Shown here: one piece after another, positions 38,711 through 47,959 of the stretch
Layout of the letters: every line of letters starts with the position of its first letter
How positions within the stretch are numbered: position 1 is the first letter of the stretch
From: Collinsella aerofaciens
Lineage (GTDB): Bacteria > Actinomycetota > Coriobacteriia > Coriobacteriales > Coriobacteriaceae
Length of the DNA: 52,738 nucleotides
Reading direction: 5' to 3'
NCBI RefSeq assembly: GCF_015553355.1
Contig: NZ_JADNGN010000002.1
Coordinates: 1 to 52,738, forward strand
Position numbers and translations under genes: made by a program
The notes under the pieces: generated by a model
What the model saw: the letters and a program-made list of their open reading frames with translations, nothing else
Told to the model about the DNA's origin: nothing
Databases searched by the model: none

Positions 38711-40135
38711 CTAGCACACACCTTCCACAAAGCGGTCGAGCTCAACAAAGCGGGAACCCTTGACCAGTACAACATCATGTTTTTCAAGCGCGCCGCCCAT
38801 GCGGTCGAGCACCTGCTGATAATCGGAGAACACCTGGATGCGGTCCTCGTCCATGCCCATCATGCGCGCGGCATCGGCCATAAGCTGGGCCAGCTCACCA
38901 CCCACGCACGCCAGCATGTCGAGCTTCTTGGCGGCCGCATAGGCGCCCACGAGCTCATGCATGCGAGGAGCCTCATCGCCCATCTCGCCCATCTCGCCCA
39001 GGATCGCCATGCGAGACCCCGTGCACGAAAGCGAGCACAGTAGATCGAGGCCAGCAGCCATGGATTCGGCACTGGCGTTATAGGAATCGTCGATGACGCG
39101 GGCACCGCTCTTGGCGCGCTTGATCTCCTGGCGGTGACCGGTGATCGTGAGGCCCCTAAAGGCAGCATCGATCTGCTCGGGCGTCACGCCCAAGCGATAG
39201 GCAACCGCGGCGGCCTTTACGGCATTAGGAACGGACTGCACGCCGGGGATGGCAAGCATGGTATCGATCGTCTCACCTTGGCCAAAATCGAGCGTAAAGA
39301 CCGGACGTCCCTCGTCATCAACACGAATGTCGCGGGCACGGACCTCATCATCGTCCGAGACGCCGGCCAGCATCACATCGATACCAGCAGGCTGGGCGAA
39401 CGTATCGCGAATGAACGGCGTAAAGTCGTCCTCACCGCCCAAAACCAGCAGCGGCAAGAAGTCGCCGGCGGCGCACATACCCTGGACAATCTCGGCCTTA
39501 GCGCGGGCGATGTTCTCGCGGCTGCCCAAAATGCCGATGTGAGAGGTACCAATCTTGCTTACGATGGCAAGGTTGGGATTGGCGGACTGGGACAGGCGCT
39601 CAATCTCGTGGAAATGGTTCATGCCCATCTCGAGCACCAGGACCTCGGTATCGGCCGGAGCGGAAAGCACCGTGAGCGGCATGCCGATCAGGTTATTGAA
39701 ATTGCCCTTGGTGGCCCAGACACGATAGCGCTTGGCGAGCACGGCGGCGAGCACGTCCTTGGTCGCCGTCTTGCCGATGGAACCGGTAATGCCAACGACC
39801 AGGCAGCCAAGCTCCAGGCGATACGTGTGCGCCAAACGCAGCAGAAACTCCTCGGGATCATCGGTCAGCAGGATGGCGCACCCCTTGTCCTGCGCCAGCG
39901 AGACCAGCTCAGCCTCGGGCTCACGCGTCATCACGACGGCGCCGGCACCCGACTGGACGGCACGGGAAGCAAAATCATTGCCGTCGACGTTTTCACCGGG
40001 AAAGGCGACGAAAATCGTCCCTTCCTCGACCTGGCGCGAGTCGATAACGCACCCGCGGCATACCCGATCGGCTTCTCCCGTCACGGTTCGGGCCCCTGTT
40101 GCGGCCGCGAGGTTGTTGACGGCGATCTCTATCAT
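38711..40135 (-). CDS. murF: UDP-N-acetylmuramoyl-tripeptide--D-alanyl-D-alanine ligase
   Basis: Adds D-Ala-D-Ala to the tripeptide precursor. The 474-residue protein has the N-terminal domain with VIDSRQVEEGTIFVAFPGENVDG, the ATP motif GITGSIGKTATKD, the KGNFNNLIGMPLTVL substrate segment, LEMGMNHFHEIERL and the C-terminal DDSYNASAESM and ILGEMGEMGDEA. The start has AGGGGAG upstream. The gap of 126 nt to ftsI is where murE normally lies; murE is absent from this cluster. Confidence 0.96.
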   Translation of the reverse strand: MIEIAVNNLAAATGARTVTGEADRVCRGCVIDSRQVEEGTIFVAFPGENVDGNDFASRAVQSGAGAVVMTREPEAELVSLAQDKGCAILLTDDPEEFLLRLAHTYRLELGCLVVGITGSIGKTATKDVLAAVLAKRYRVWATKGNFNNLIGMPLTVLSAPADTEVLVLEMGMNHFHEIERLSQSANPNLAIVSKIGTSHIGILGSRENIARAKAEIVQGMCAAGDFLPLLVLGGEDDFTPFIRDTFAQPAGIDVMLAGVSDDDEVRARDIRVDDEGRPVFTLDFGQGETIDTMLAIPGVQSVPNAVKAAAVAYRLGVTPEQIDAAFRGLTITGHRQEIKRAKSGARVIDDSYNASAESMAAGLDLLCSLSCTGSRMAILGEMGEMGDEAPRMHELVGAYAAAKKLDMLACVGGELAQLMADAARMMGMDEDRIQVFSDYQQVLDRMGGALEKHDVVLVKGSRFVELDRFVEGVC

Positions 40136-40261
40136 TGCAGCTCCCCTGTAAACCTAATAATGCTATCGGCGTATTGTATCCCAGCGCCGCACATGCGTGG
40201 TGCAGGGCATGTGAACACCCTCATATGGGACAACAAACAACGCCCCAAAGATTGTAACCCC

Positions 40262-42127
40262 CTACTTCGTGTGCGGGATACCCAGCACGTCGAGCGCGTT
40301 GGCCATAATGGACTGGAACGGCACCGCAGCGGCATCTGAGCCGCTCGGCGTTCCGTCGAGCGTGATATAGCACAGCACCTTGGGCGATTGTGCCGGTGCA
40401 AAGCCCATAAAGGACGACATGTAGTTCTCCTTGAGGTAGCCGCCGTTCTCGTCGGCACGTTCGGCCGTACCGGTCTTACCCGCCACGTCATAGCCGTCAA
40501 CCGCGCCGCCAACGCCCGTTCCCTCGGACACAACCGTCTGCATGCACGATGTCACCTGGGATGCGGCGTCCTCCGAAATCGCGCGCTCGCCTTCACCCCA
40601 GTCCTTCTCGTCGCCTTTGCTGGACTTATAGAAGTGCGGTGTCATCATCACGCCGCCGTTGGCGATGCCGCCCACGGCACGTGCGATCTCAATCGGCGAG
40701 ACGGACAGTGCCTGTCCAAAGCTCATCGAGCCCAACGTGGCGCCGTCATACTGGTCACGCTCCTTGACGATACCCAGGCTCTCTCCCGGAAAATCGACAC
40801 CCGAGCTGTGACCGATGCCCCACTTGTCCACATAGGCGGCAAAGTCGTCGGCACCGATCTTGCGCCCCACCAGGACAAAGCCCACGTTGGACGAACGGCG
40901 CATCATCTCGCGCACATCCATGGTCATGGCATAGTCGCGCTTGTCGGCATCGGTGACGGTATCGTCGCCCACCTTGATGCTCGCCGGCACCTCAAACGAC
41001 GTACTCGATCGCACGACACCCAAGTCGAAACCGGCGCCCGCCACGAGCGTCTTAAAGACCGAGCCGGGCTCGTAGGCGTCGGTGACCAGGCGCAGGTTCA
41101 TATCCTCGGTCTTGGCGTTCTCCAGATCGGTCTGGTCGTAGGTCGGGTACGAGCAGGCTGCGAGAATTTCACCGGTCGTGGGGTCGGTGACCAGCGCCGA
41201 GCCGTTCTTGGCCTTTGTCTTCTCGACAGCCTCTGCCAGGGCATCCTCGGCCGCACGCTGGATATTGACGTCGAGCGTCGTCACGATATCAACGCCGTCG
41301 ACCGCAGCCACCTTTTTATAGGCACCGCCCGCGATATAGCTGCCGTCCCTCGCGCGCTCGCGTACGAGAGAACCGTTCGTGCCGGTCAGAAGCTTGTTGT
41401 ATTGCTTTTCGAGACCCGTCAAGCCGTCGTTGTCTACATTCACTACACCCAGCACCTGCGATGCCAGATTGCCGTATGGATATACACGCTTCATGGCCTG
41501 CTCAAAAAGCACGCCGGGCAGGTTCTTCTTCTCCAGCGCCGCAACATCGTCTTCGTCCACCTGGCGCTTGATATACACCCAGGTTCCATCGGACTCAACG
41601 AGCTTGCGGCAGGTCTTTTTATCGATTCCAGTTGCCTTGACCAGCGCCGACACCGTCTTGCCAACATCCTCGACAAGCTGCGGGTTCACGGCGATGTTGC
41701 GACATTCGACTGACGACGCCAGCACGTTGCCGTTGCGGTCGTAGATGGTGCCACGTTTGGCATAGAGGGTCTGCGCAAGCAGGCGACGCGCGTCGGCACG
41801 CTCGCGCAGTTTATCGGCTTCGACAATTTGATAGTCGGCAAGGCGAAAGACGCCCAAGCCCAAGCCAAGCCCGATGAAGCCCATGACGGCTTTGCGGCGA
41901 GGCAGAGGCGCGCCTGTGAGCCATTCGGTCGACGAACTCTTGCGCGACCTGGTGTTATGCACTTGAGGGCCGCCCGAGCCGCGAAGTCGCGACGCCGGGT
42001 CGTTGCCACGGGACTGCCCGGCGTTGTAAGATTGCCGACCCGTTCCTTGATAACCAGAACGTCCCCGCGACGAGGGACGTCCAGAACCGCGGCCCCCATC
42101 GGAACCGCGGCGATAGTCATTTGTCAT
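40262..42127 (-). CDS. ftsI: Penicillin-binding protein 2 / FtsI-type transpeptidase
   Basis: Class B PBP that crosslinks septal peptidoglycan together with FtsW. The 621-residue protein has a long basic, Gly/Arg/Ser-rich cytosolic tail (1-77), one membrane helix (about 79-98) and the pedestal domain (about 120-300; RGTIYDRNGNVLASS). In the transpeptidase domain are the active-site triads SVFK (356-359), SSN (412-414) and KTG (551-553). It ends soon after the catalytic domain and has no PASTA repeats. The ATG at 42127 has a weak SD; ftsL ends 17 nt upstream. Confidence 0.96.
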   Translation of the reverse strand: MTNDYRRGSDGGRGSGRPSSRGRSGYQGTGRQSYNAGQSRGNDPASRLRGSGGPQVHNTRSRKSSSTEWLTGAPLPRRKAVMGFIGLGLGLGVFRLADYQIVEADKLRERADARRLLAQTLYAKRGTIYDRNGNVLASSVECRNIAVNPQLVEDVGKTVSALVKATGIDKKTCRKLVESDGTWVYIKRQVDEDDVAALEKKNLPGVLFEQAMKRVYPYGNLASQVLGVVNVDNDGLTGLEKQYNKLLTGTNGSLVRERARDGSYIAGGAYKKVAAVDGVDIVTTLDVNIQRAAEDALAEAVEKTKAKNGSALVTDPTTGEILAACSYPTYDQTDLENAKTEDMNLRLVTDAYEPGSVFKTLVAGAGFDLGVVRSSTSFEVPASIKVGDDTVTDADKRDYAMTMDVREMMRRSSNVGFVLVGRKIGADDFAAYVDKWGIGHSSGVDFPGESLGIVKERDQYDGATLGSMSFGQALSVSPIEIARAVGGIANGGVMMTPHFYKSSKGDEKDWGEGERAISEDAASQVTSCMQTVVSEGTGVGGAVDGYDVAGKTGTAERADENGGYLKENYMSSFMGFAPAQSPKVLCYITLDGTPSGSDAAAVPFQSIMANALDVLGIPHTK

Positions 42128-42144
42128 ACTCAGCTACCGTCTTG

Positions 42145-42615
42145 CTACTGAGCGGTCGCGGTCGCGTTGGCGCCCGCGGCTGCATCCTGCGAAAAGTCAA
42201 GTGTAACGCTCTCGCTGGGCTCCACCATGCCATAAGCTCCCGCAAGGTCGCGAATGCGCGTGTCGGCGCCATAGACCGAATGCATGACCTCCAGGTCGGA
42301 GCTCTCATCGGTCGCCTTTTCGAGCGTGTTGGTAAGCTCGGCGTTGCTGTTGAGCACCTGGGCCGTAACGCCGGCGAGCGCCACGCGGGCGACGCCGATC
42401 GTCATGAAGATAGCCGCAATGATGCAAAACGTTTTAAGAACGCTCATGAAAACCGGGCTGACCGCCTGGTTTGCCTGACGGCCCGCGCCCGTGTAGACAT
42501 CAAAGCGCGGCGTGCGCTGCTCACGGGGAGCAACGGGGGCCTGCGGCGTCTCACGATAGGCGGGCATGGCGTTCATATCATAGGCGAGTGCTGCGCTTGA
42601 AGTGTTGTAGCCCAT
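42145..42615 (-). CDS. ftsL: FtsL-like bitopic division protein
   Basis: Position between rsmH and ftsI, size and topology indicate FtsL; sequence conservation in this family is too low for certainty. The 156-residue protein has a cytosolic tail (1-55), one membrane helix (about 57-81; VLKTFCIIAAIFMTIGVARVAL) and a coiled-coil-like segment (about 85-115; VLNSNAELTNTLEKATDE). An extracytoplasmic tail follows, with RIRDLAGAYGMVEP, the alignment-type motif of FtsL/DivIC proteins, and an Ala-rich end. GGGAGG precedes the ATG. It should form the FtsQLB scaffold with the FtsQ encoded in this cluster. Confidence 0.82.
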   Translation of the reverse strand: MGYNTSSAALAYDMNAMPAYRETPQAPVAPREQRTPRFDVYTGAGRQANQAVSPVFMSVLKTFCIIAAIFMTIGVARVALAGVTAQVLNSNAELTNTLEKATDESSDLEVMHSVYGADTRIRDLAGAYGMVEPSESVTLDFSQDAAAGANATATAQ

Positions 42616-42705
42616 GATATGCCGCCTCCCATCCCGAGTGCGTTGGTAGTGTGTTTAAGCTTCGTTTATGGTGCGAGCGGGAGGTCCAATATCGCGCGGT
42701 CGCGC

Positions 42706-43671
42706 CTACAGACGCTGCGCCACGCGGATTTTGGCTGATCTCGCCCGAGGGTTGCGCTCAACCTCATCAGGCTGGGCAACCAGGGGTTTGCGGGTGATGA
42801 CCTTGAGTATCGGCACGTTGCCGCACACGCACACCGGAATCTCCGGCGGACACGTGCACCCCTGGCTCATCTCCTTAAAGTGGTTCTTTACGATACGGTC
42901 CTCGAGCGAGTGATACGAGATGACGCAGATACGTCCGCCCGGGTTGAGCCACCTGGTGGCGGCATCAAGCCCTCGTTCGAGCACATCGAGCTCGTGATTG
43001 ACCTCGATGCGAATGGCCTGGAAACTTTTCTTGGCCGGGTGTCCACCATGCCGACGAGCGGCAGCCGGGATACCCGCCTTGATGATCTCGACAAATTGGC
43101 CGGTGGTTTCGATCGGTTCTTGCTCGCGGCGGCGCACGATCTCGCGCGCGATCTGCGAGGCGAACTTCTCTTCGCCGTAGACGCGTAGAATCCGGGCGAG
43201 GTCGTGTTCGTTATAGGTGTTGATGACCTCAGCTGCGTTTAAGGTGTTATTACCCGGATCCATCCGCATGTCCAATGGGGCGTCCTCGTTATACGAAAAG
43301 CCCCTGCCAGGGATATCGAGTTGCGGCGACGAAACGCCCAAATCGAACAGGAAGCCATCGACCCCGGGCACCTCGGCCGAGCAAAGCAGCTCGTCCAAGT
43401 CGCCGAAGTTGCCCTTCAGCAGCTGGTGCGGAACGCCGGGAACCTCGCGGTCCAGACGGGCGCCAGCGGCCTCGAGGGCCATGTCGTCCTGATCGACGCC
43501 GAGCAAAAGGCCCGTCTTCCCCACCTGCGCGGCCATCTTTACCGAATGGCCGGCACCGCCAAGGGTGCAATCGCAGACAACGGAGCCGCTCTTTAGCCGC
43601 AGCGACTCAAGCACTTCGCCGAGCATGACAGGTTCATGCCGATATTCTTGTGTCAAGATCCCACGCTCCAT
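42706..43671 (-). CDS. rsmH: 16S rRNA (cytosine-1402-N4)-methyltransferase
   Basis: Methylates C1402 of 16S rRNA in the ribosomal P site. The 321-residue protein has the SAM-binding VCDCTLGGAGHS, GVDQDDMAL, FDLGVSSPQLDIPGRGFSYN, and the C-terminal RICVISYHSLEDRIVKNHF motif. It also has the family's cysteine cluster CTCPPEIPVCVCG. The ATG at 43671 lies 20 nt after the mraZ stop with a weak AAGG upstream. This is the standard mraZ-rsmH-ftsL order. Confidence 0.97.
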   Translation of the reverse strand: MERGILTQEYRHEPVMLGEVLESLRLKSGSVVCDCTLGGAGHSVKMAAQVGKTGLLLGVDQDDMALEAAGARLDREVPGVPHQLLKGNFGDLDELLCSAEVPGVDGFLFDLGVSSPQLDIPGRGFSYNEDAPLDMRMDPGNNTLNAAEVINTYNEHDLARILRVYGEEKFASQIAREIVRRREQEPIETTGQFVEIIKAGIPAAARRHGGHPAKKSFQAIRIEVNHELDVLERGLDAATRWLNPGGRICVISYHSLEDRIVKNHFKEMSQGCTCPPEIPVCVCGNVPILKVITRKPLVAQPDEVERNPRARSAKIRVAQRL

Positions 43672-43691
43672 CCGTTACTCGTGCCTTGCCC

Positions 43692-44126
43692 TTACGAGAA
43701 GAAGAGGTCCAGCAGGGCCTCGTCATCATCGTCCTCATCGGCCGTAGCGCGGTCCCAAACCTCAAGGTGGTCGTAGTTGCCCACAACCGTGACCTCGCGG
43801 TCGAGGTTCGCCTGCTTGCGGAGAGACTCAGAAAGACCGATACGACCCGCGCTGTCCACATCCATCGACGTGGTGCGCTTGTTGATCGCCCTCATGAGCT
43901 TCTGGTCGTTAATGTCACGCGGGTTAAAACCCTCATGGCCCTCACGACCCGCGAAGAGTCCTTCGACCCACTTATCGAAGGCCTCGGCAGAGAACACGTA
44001 CAGAGCATCGACATCCAGGGCTTTAAACACGCGAACGTGCTCTCCAAGCTCCTCGCGAAGGGGTGCAGGCAGGGATAGACGACCTTTTGCATCGAGATTG
44101 CGCTCGTATGCACCCGTCATTCCCAT
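43692..44126 (-). CDS. mraZ: Transcriptional regulator MraZ
   Basis: DNA-binding protein of the AbrB-like MraZ family that represses the dcw operon, including its own gene. The 144-residue protein has two tandem MraZ half-domains: GAYERNLDAKGRLSLPAPLREELG (about 5-28) and the second with SMDVDSAGRIGLSESLRKQA (about 87-106). An acidic C-terminal tail ends EALLDLFFS. GGGGAGGG precedes the ATG. It is the first gene of the cluster and is preceded by a strong promoter with repeated GGGG-AACC-type boxes that are likely its own operators. Confidence 0.95.
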   Translation of the reverse strand: MGMTGAYERNLDAKGRLSLPAPLREELGEHVRVFKALDVDALYVFSAEAFDKWVEGLFAGREGHEGFNPRDINDQKLMRAINKRTTSMDVDSAGRIGLSESLRKQANLDREVTVVGNYDHLEVWDRATADEDDDDEALLDLFFS

Positions 44127-44164
44127 GTGCGCCCTCCCCTCGGTTACTCAGATGGCACGTACGC

Positions 44165-44177
44165 GGGGAACCACCCC
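44165..44177 (-). promoter_or_regulatory. GGGG-AACCA-CCCC box, downstream copy
   Basis: The plus-strand sequence GGGGAACCACCCC sits inside the perfect palindrome GCGGGG-AACCA-CCCCGC (44163-44179) in the mraZ 5' leader, 37 bp from a near-identical box at 44202. The pair is a good candidate for MraZ binding sites, but the known MraZ recognition sequences differ between species, so this is inference. Confidence 0.5.
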
Positions 44178-44194
44178 GCCTGTCGACGTCATCA

Positions 44195-44223
44195 ATAATA
44201 TGGGGAACCGCCCCATTTTTCAA
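44195..44223 (-). promoter_or_regulatory. mraZ/dcw promoter with operator in the spacer
   Basis: Minus-strand TTGAAA (44218-44223), 17 nt, TATTAT (44195-44200): five of six matches in each box with ideal spacing, predicting a start about 60 nt before the mraZ ATG. The spacer contains the second GGGG-AACCG-CCCC box (44202-44214), so a protein bound there would block RNA polymerase directly. Confidence 0.75.
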
Positions 44224-44230
44224 CACCTTT

Positions 44231-44256
44231 CCCCCCCCCTTCCCCCACCCCACCCC
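44231..44256 (-). other. G-quadruplex-type tract upstream of the mraZ promoter
   Basis: The minus strand reads four G, T, four G, T, five G, AA, nine G. This fits the intramolecular G-quadruplex pattern and lies 8 nt upstream of the -35 box. It is also a run of TGGGG words, so it may simply be extra MraZ-type sites. Folding in the cell is unproven. Confidence 0.6.
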
Positions 44257-44269
44257 ACCACTCCACCCC

Positions 44270-44325
44270 CAATATGTTGTAAAACACCCCCGAGCATATG
44301 TTCGAAAACACAATATGTTGTGTTT
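44270..44325. promoter_or_regulatory. Palindrome and repeated CAATATGTTGT upstream of mraZ
   Basis: AAACACAA-TATG-TTGTGTTT (44306-44325) is a palindrome with perfect 8-bp arms. The word CAATATGTTGT occurs at 44270-44280 and again at 44311-44321, 41 bp apart (about four helical turns), with CATATGTTCG between. This looks like a regulator binding region about 50-100 bp upstream of the mraZ -35 box. Confidence 0.5.
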
Positions 44326-44490
44326 ACAGCAAAGGCGGGATGCCACCTGTAGAACCACGCCCGCGAACCTCAACCTTCAAGTTGACCTTGAGGCGATTTT
44401 TACGTCCCTTTACACGTCGTTCACATCGCCCCAAACTCCCCCACCCACGGCACACACGGCCCACCACCGCGTCGGTGTCTGGCGAAAAAT

Positions 44491-44552
44491 GGGGTGGGCC
44501 CCGGATTGCCCATGCGCGCAAAAGTGCGTCTCGGCAATCTGGGGCCCGTCCC
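44491..44552 (-). terminator. Long-stem terminator of the Xer recombinase gene
   Basis: Arms of about 20 nt (44491-44510 with 44533-44552; core GGGCCCCGGATTGCC against GGCAATCTGGGGCCC, G-U pairs only) enclose a loop with a small CGC/GCG stem. On the minus strand the stem is followed by ATTTTTCGCC. It resembles the long-arm hairpins elsewhere in the window but has a clear U-tract. Confidence 0.75.
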
Positions 44553-44587
44553 CTTTAATATTTATAAATATGCAGGTCAGCGAGGTG

Positions 44588-45529
44588 CTAGCGATGTGCC
44601 AACGGATGCGCCGCCAGATAGACCTCGGTCAGTTGCGTGCGGTCGACATGCGTGTAGACCTGCGTGGTCGAAATATCGGCATGGCCCAAAATCTCCTGCA
44701 GCACACGCAGGTCGGCACCGCCCGCGAGCATGTGGGTGGCAAAGGAGTGGCGCAGGGTGTGGGGATGGAGCCCAACCAGCCCCACCTGGCGCCCATACCG
44801 CTCGCATATCGCATGCACGGCCTGGCGCGACAGGCGACGTCCGTTCTTATTTAAAAAGACCGCCGAGGTCTCCGTCCCGTGAGCATGGGCGGCCAGGAGA
44901 GTGCGCCCGTCACCTATATAGCGTGTCAGGGCACGCGCCGCGCTTCCCGCCAACGGGGCCAGACGCTCCTTGGAGCCCTTACCGCGCACCAGGACAAACC
45001 CGTCATCGATATGGATATCGCCCACATCGAGCCCAACCAGCTCACTCACGCGCAAGCCGCAACCGTAAAGCACTTCCAAGATGGCGTGATCGCGCAGTCC
45101 CATCTCGCCCTCGGGAAAGTCTTGATCGAGCAGTGCCGAGACGTCCTCCACCGAAAGGTATTCCGGCAGGCGATCTGCCTTTTTGGGCAGGCGCAACGCC
45201 GCCGTCGGGTTTTGGGCCACGGCCCCATCGCGCACCAAAAAGGCATGCAGGCCCTTCACGGCAGCAAGCGCGCGCTCCACCGAGGCGTCGGAATAGCCTC
45301 CGTCGCGGCGATCGGCAACAAAGCCCTCCACGACCTGACGGGTCACCTCTTCAAAAGACGCAATGTCAGCCCGCTCCAGATAGGCGCAGTACGTCGTCAG
45401 GTCACGACGATAGGCCGCAATCGTGTTGCGCGCCAAGCCCCGCTCGACCGCGAGGTAATCGAGATACTCCCCCGCCGCCACGGCGAGCGACGAGGGAGTA
45501 GCTTCGGTATGTTCCTTATTCGCCGGCAC
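44588..45529 (-). CDS. xerD: Tyrosine recombinase of the XerC/XerD type
   Basis: Site-specific recombinase that resolves chromosome dimers at dif near the terminus. The 313-residue protein has the SAM-like N-terminal core-binding domain (about 12-105) and the catalytic domain with the full set of residues: Arg160 (GCGLRVSEL), Lys184 (RGKGSKER), His257 and Arg260 (HPHTLRHSFATH), His283 (LGHADIS) and the nucleophile Tyr292 (TTQVYTHV). The frame has no suitable ATG; GTG at 45529, 2 nt after the pyrG stop, is the best start, implying coupling to pyrG. Whether it is XerC or XerD, or the only Xer protein, cannot be decided here. Confidence 0.9.
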   Translation of the reverse strand: MPANKEHTEATPSSLAVAAGEYLDYLAVERGLARNTIAAYRRDLTTYCAYLERADIASFEEVTRQVVEGFVADRRDGGYSDASVERALAAVKGLHAFLVRDGAVAQNPTAALRLPKKADRLPEYLSVEDVSALLDQDFPEGEMGLRDHAILEVLYGCGLRVSELVGLDVGDIHIDDGFVLVRGKGSKERLAPLAGSAARALTRYIGDGRTLLAAHAHGTETSAVFLNKNGRRLSRQAVHAICERYGRQVGLVGLHPHTLRHSFATHMLAGGADLRVLQEILGHADISTTQVYTHVDRTQLTEVYLAAHPLAHR

Positions 45530-45531
45530 CC

Positions 45532-47199
<1,668 letters not shown>

Positions 47200-47311
47200 T
47201 TACCTGCGCTTCCCGTAGAAGTTGTCCATACACATCTTACGGGTCTTCATTGTAATACTCGCGACGCGCGCCGCACGCATTTTTTCTTACGCGCAATCGC
47301 ATTTCTCCATC

Positions 47312-47347
47312 TCGAAACAAAACGCCGTCCGGTTGCCCAGGCGGCGT
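47312..47347 (-). terminator. Terminator of the winged-helix gene
   Basis: ACGCCG/CGGCGT (47322-47327 with 47342-47347), extended by a partial inner CC/GG pairing, is followed on the minus strand by TTTTGTTTC. It lies about 25 nt past the stop of the regulator gene, so pyrG needs its own promoter in 47194-47312. Confidence 0.7.
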
Positions 47348-47371
47348 CGTTTCCACTATGAATGCACGCTG

Positions 47372-47710
47372 TTATCGATCGGCGGCTTCATCCTCGATCA
47401 AGTCCTTCACGAGCATACCGGCACGGATGCCCTCTAGATACCATTCGCCACGCTCCGTGAGACAAATACCATTTGCGAGCTGGCCGCCGTCGTCGCTGTA
47501 GCGCGAGACGACCTCGATGATGTCTTCGGATTCCAAGCGTTCAATTGCCGCGCGGGCGCGATACGGAGACACCCCCACACGCTCGGCAAGCGTCTTGCGC
47601 GAAAAGCCATAAAATCCGCCGTTGTCTTCGGACGGCTGTGCGATCTCCATCAGCACCTGTACCTCGACACGCTTCATATCGTTGACACTCGCACGACCCT
47701 TGCCAGCCAT
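47372..47710 (-). CDS. Small winged-helix DNA-binding protein
   Basis: Probable transcription regulator of unknown targets. The 112-residue protein is one winged helix-turn-helix domain: MKRVEVQVLMEIAQPSED (helix 1), FSRKTLAERVGVSPYRARAAIERLESEDII (recognition helix and wing start) and ICLTERGEWYLEGIRAGMLV (C-terminal helix). This MarR/PadR-like pattern is common in Coriobacteriia. No ligand domain is present. GAGGAGG precedes the ATG at 47710. It lies upstream of pyrG on the same strand but is cut off from it by a terminator. Confidence 0.82.
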   Translation of the reverse strand: MAGKGRASVNDMKRVEVQVLMEIAQPSEDNGGFYGFSRKTLAERVGVSPYRARAAIERLESEDIIEVVSRYSDDGGQLANGICLTERGEWYLEGIRAGMLVKDLIEDEAADR

Positions 47711-47897
47711 GGCAGCCTCCTCAAACCGAGCACGGGCATCACCTGCACCGTGCGCGACCGGCACACCCCATGATGGCCGGCAACATCCATCATGCGGCAT
47801 CCCCGCAAAAGGATGAAACAGTTAGGGTTATTGTATACCGCCCAAATCGCTCATAGGCAGGTAAACGGGCTATTTTTAGGTTAAACGGTAGCTTTGT

Positions 47898-47937
47898 TGA
47901 TAAAAGGGGCACACCGAATGCATACCCGATGCGCCCC
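47898..47937 (-). terminator. Terminator of the DUF1846 gene
   Basis: The minus-strand RNA forms a 10-bp stem GGGGCGCATC/GGTGTGCCCC (two G-U pairs) with a 12-nt loop, followed by TTTTATC. It lies 22 nt after the stop codon at 47960. Confidence 0.85.
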
Positions 47938-47959
47938 TTTCAGACCAATTAATCCAGGC

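Larger units (their letters stand above)
44127..44587. other. Regulatory region between xerD-like gene and mraZ
   Basis: This 461-nt gap has no gene. From the mraZ side it contains a promoter with paired boxes (44165-44223), a C-rich tract that is a G4 motif on the minus strand (44231-44256), a palindrome and repeated CAATATGTTGT words (44270-44325), an unremarkable stretch (44330-44480), and the large terminator of the recombinase gene (44491-44552). It is by far the richest upstream region in the window. Confidence 0.8.
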
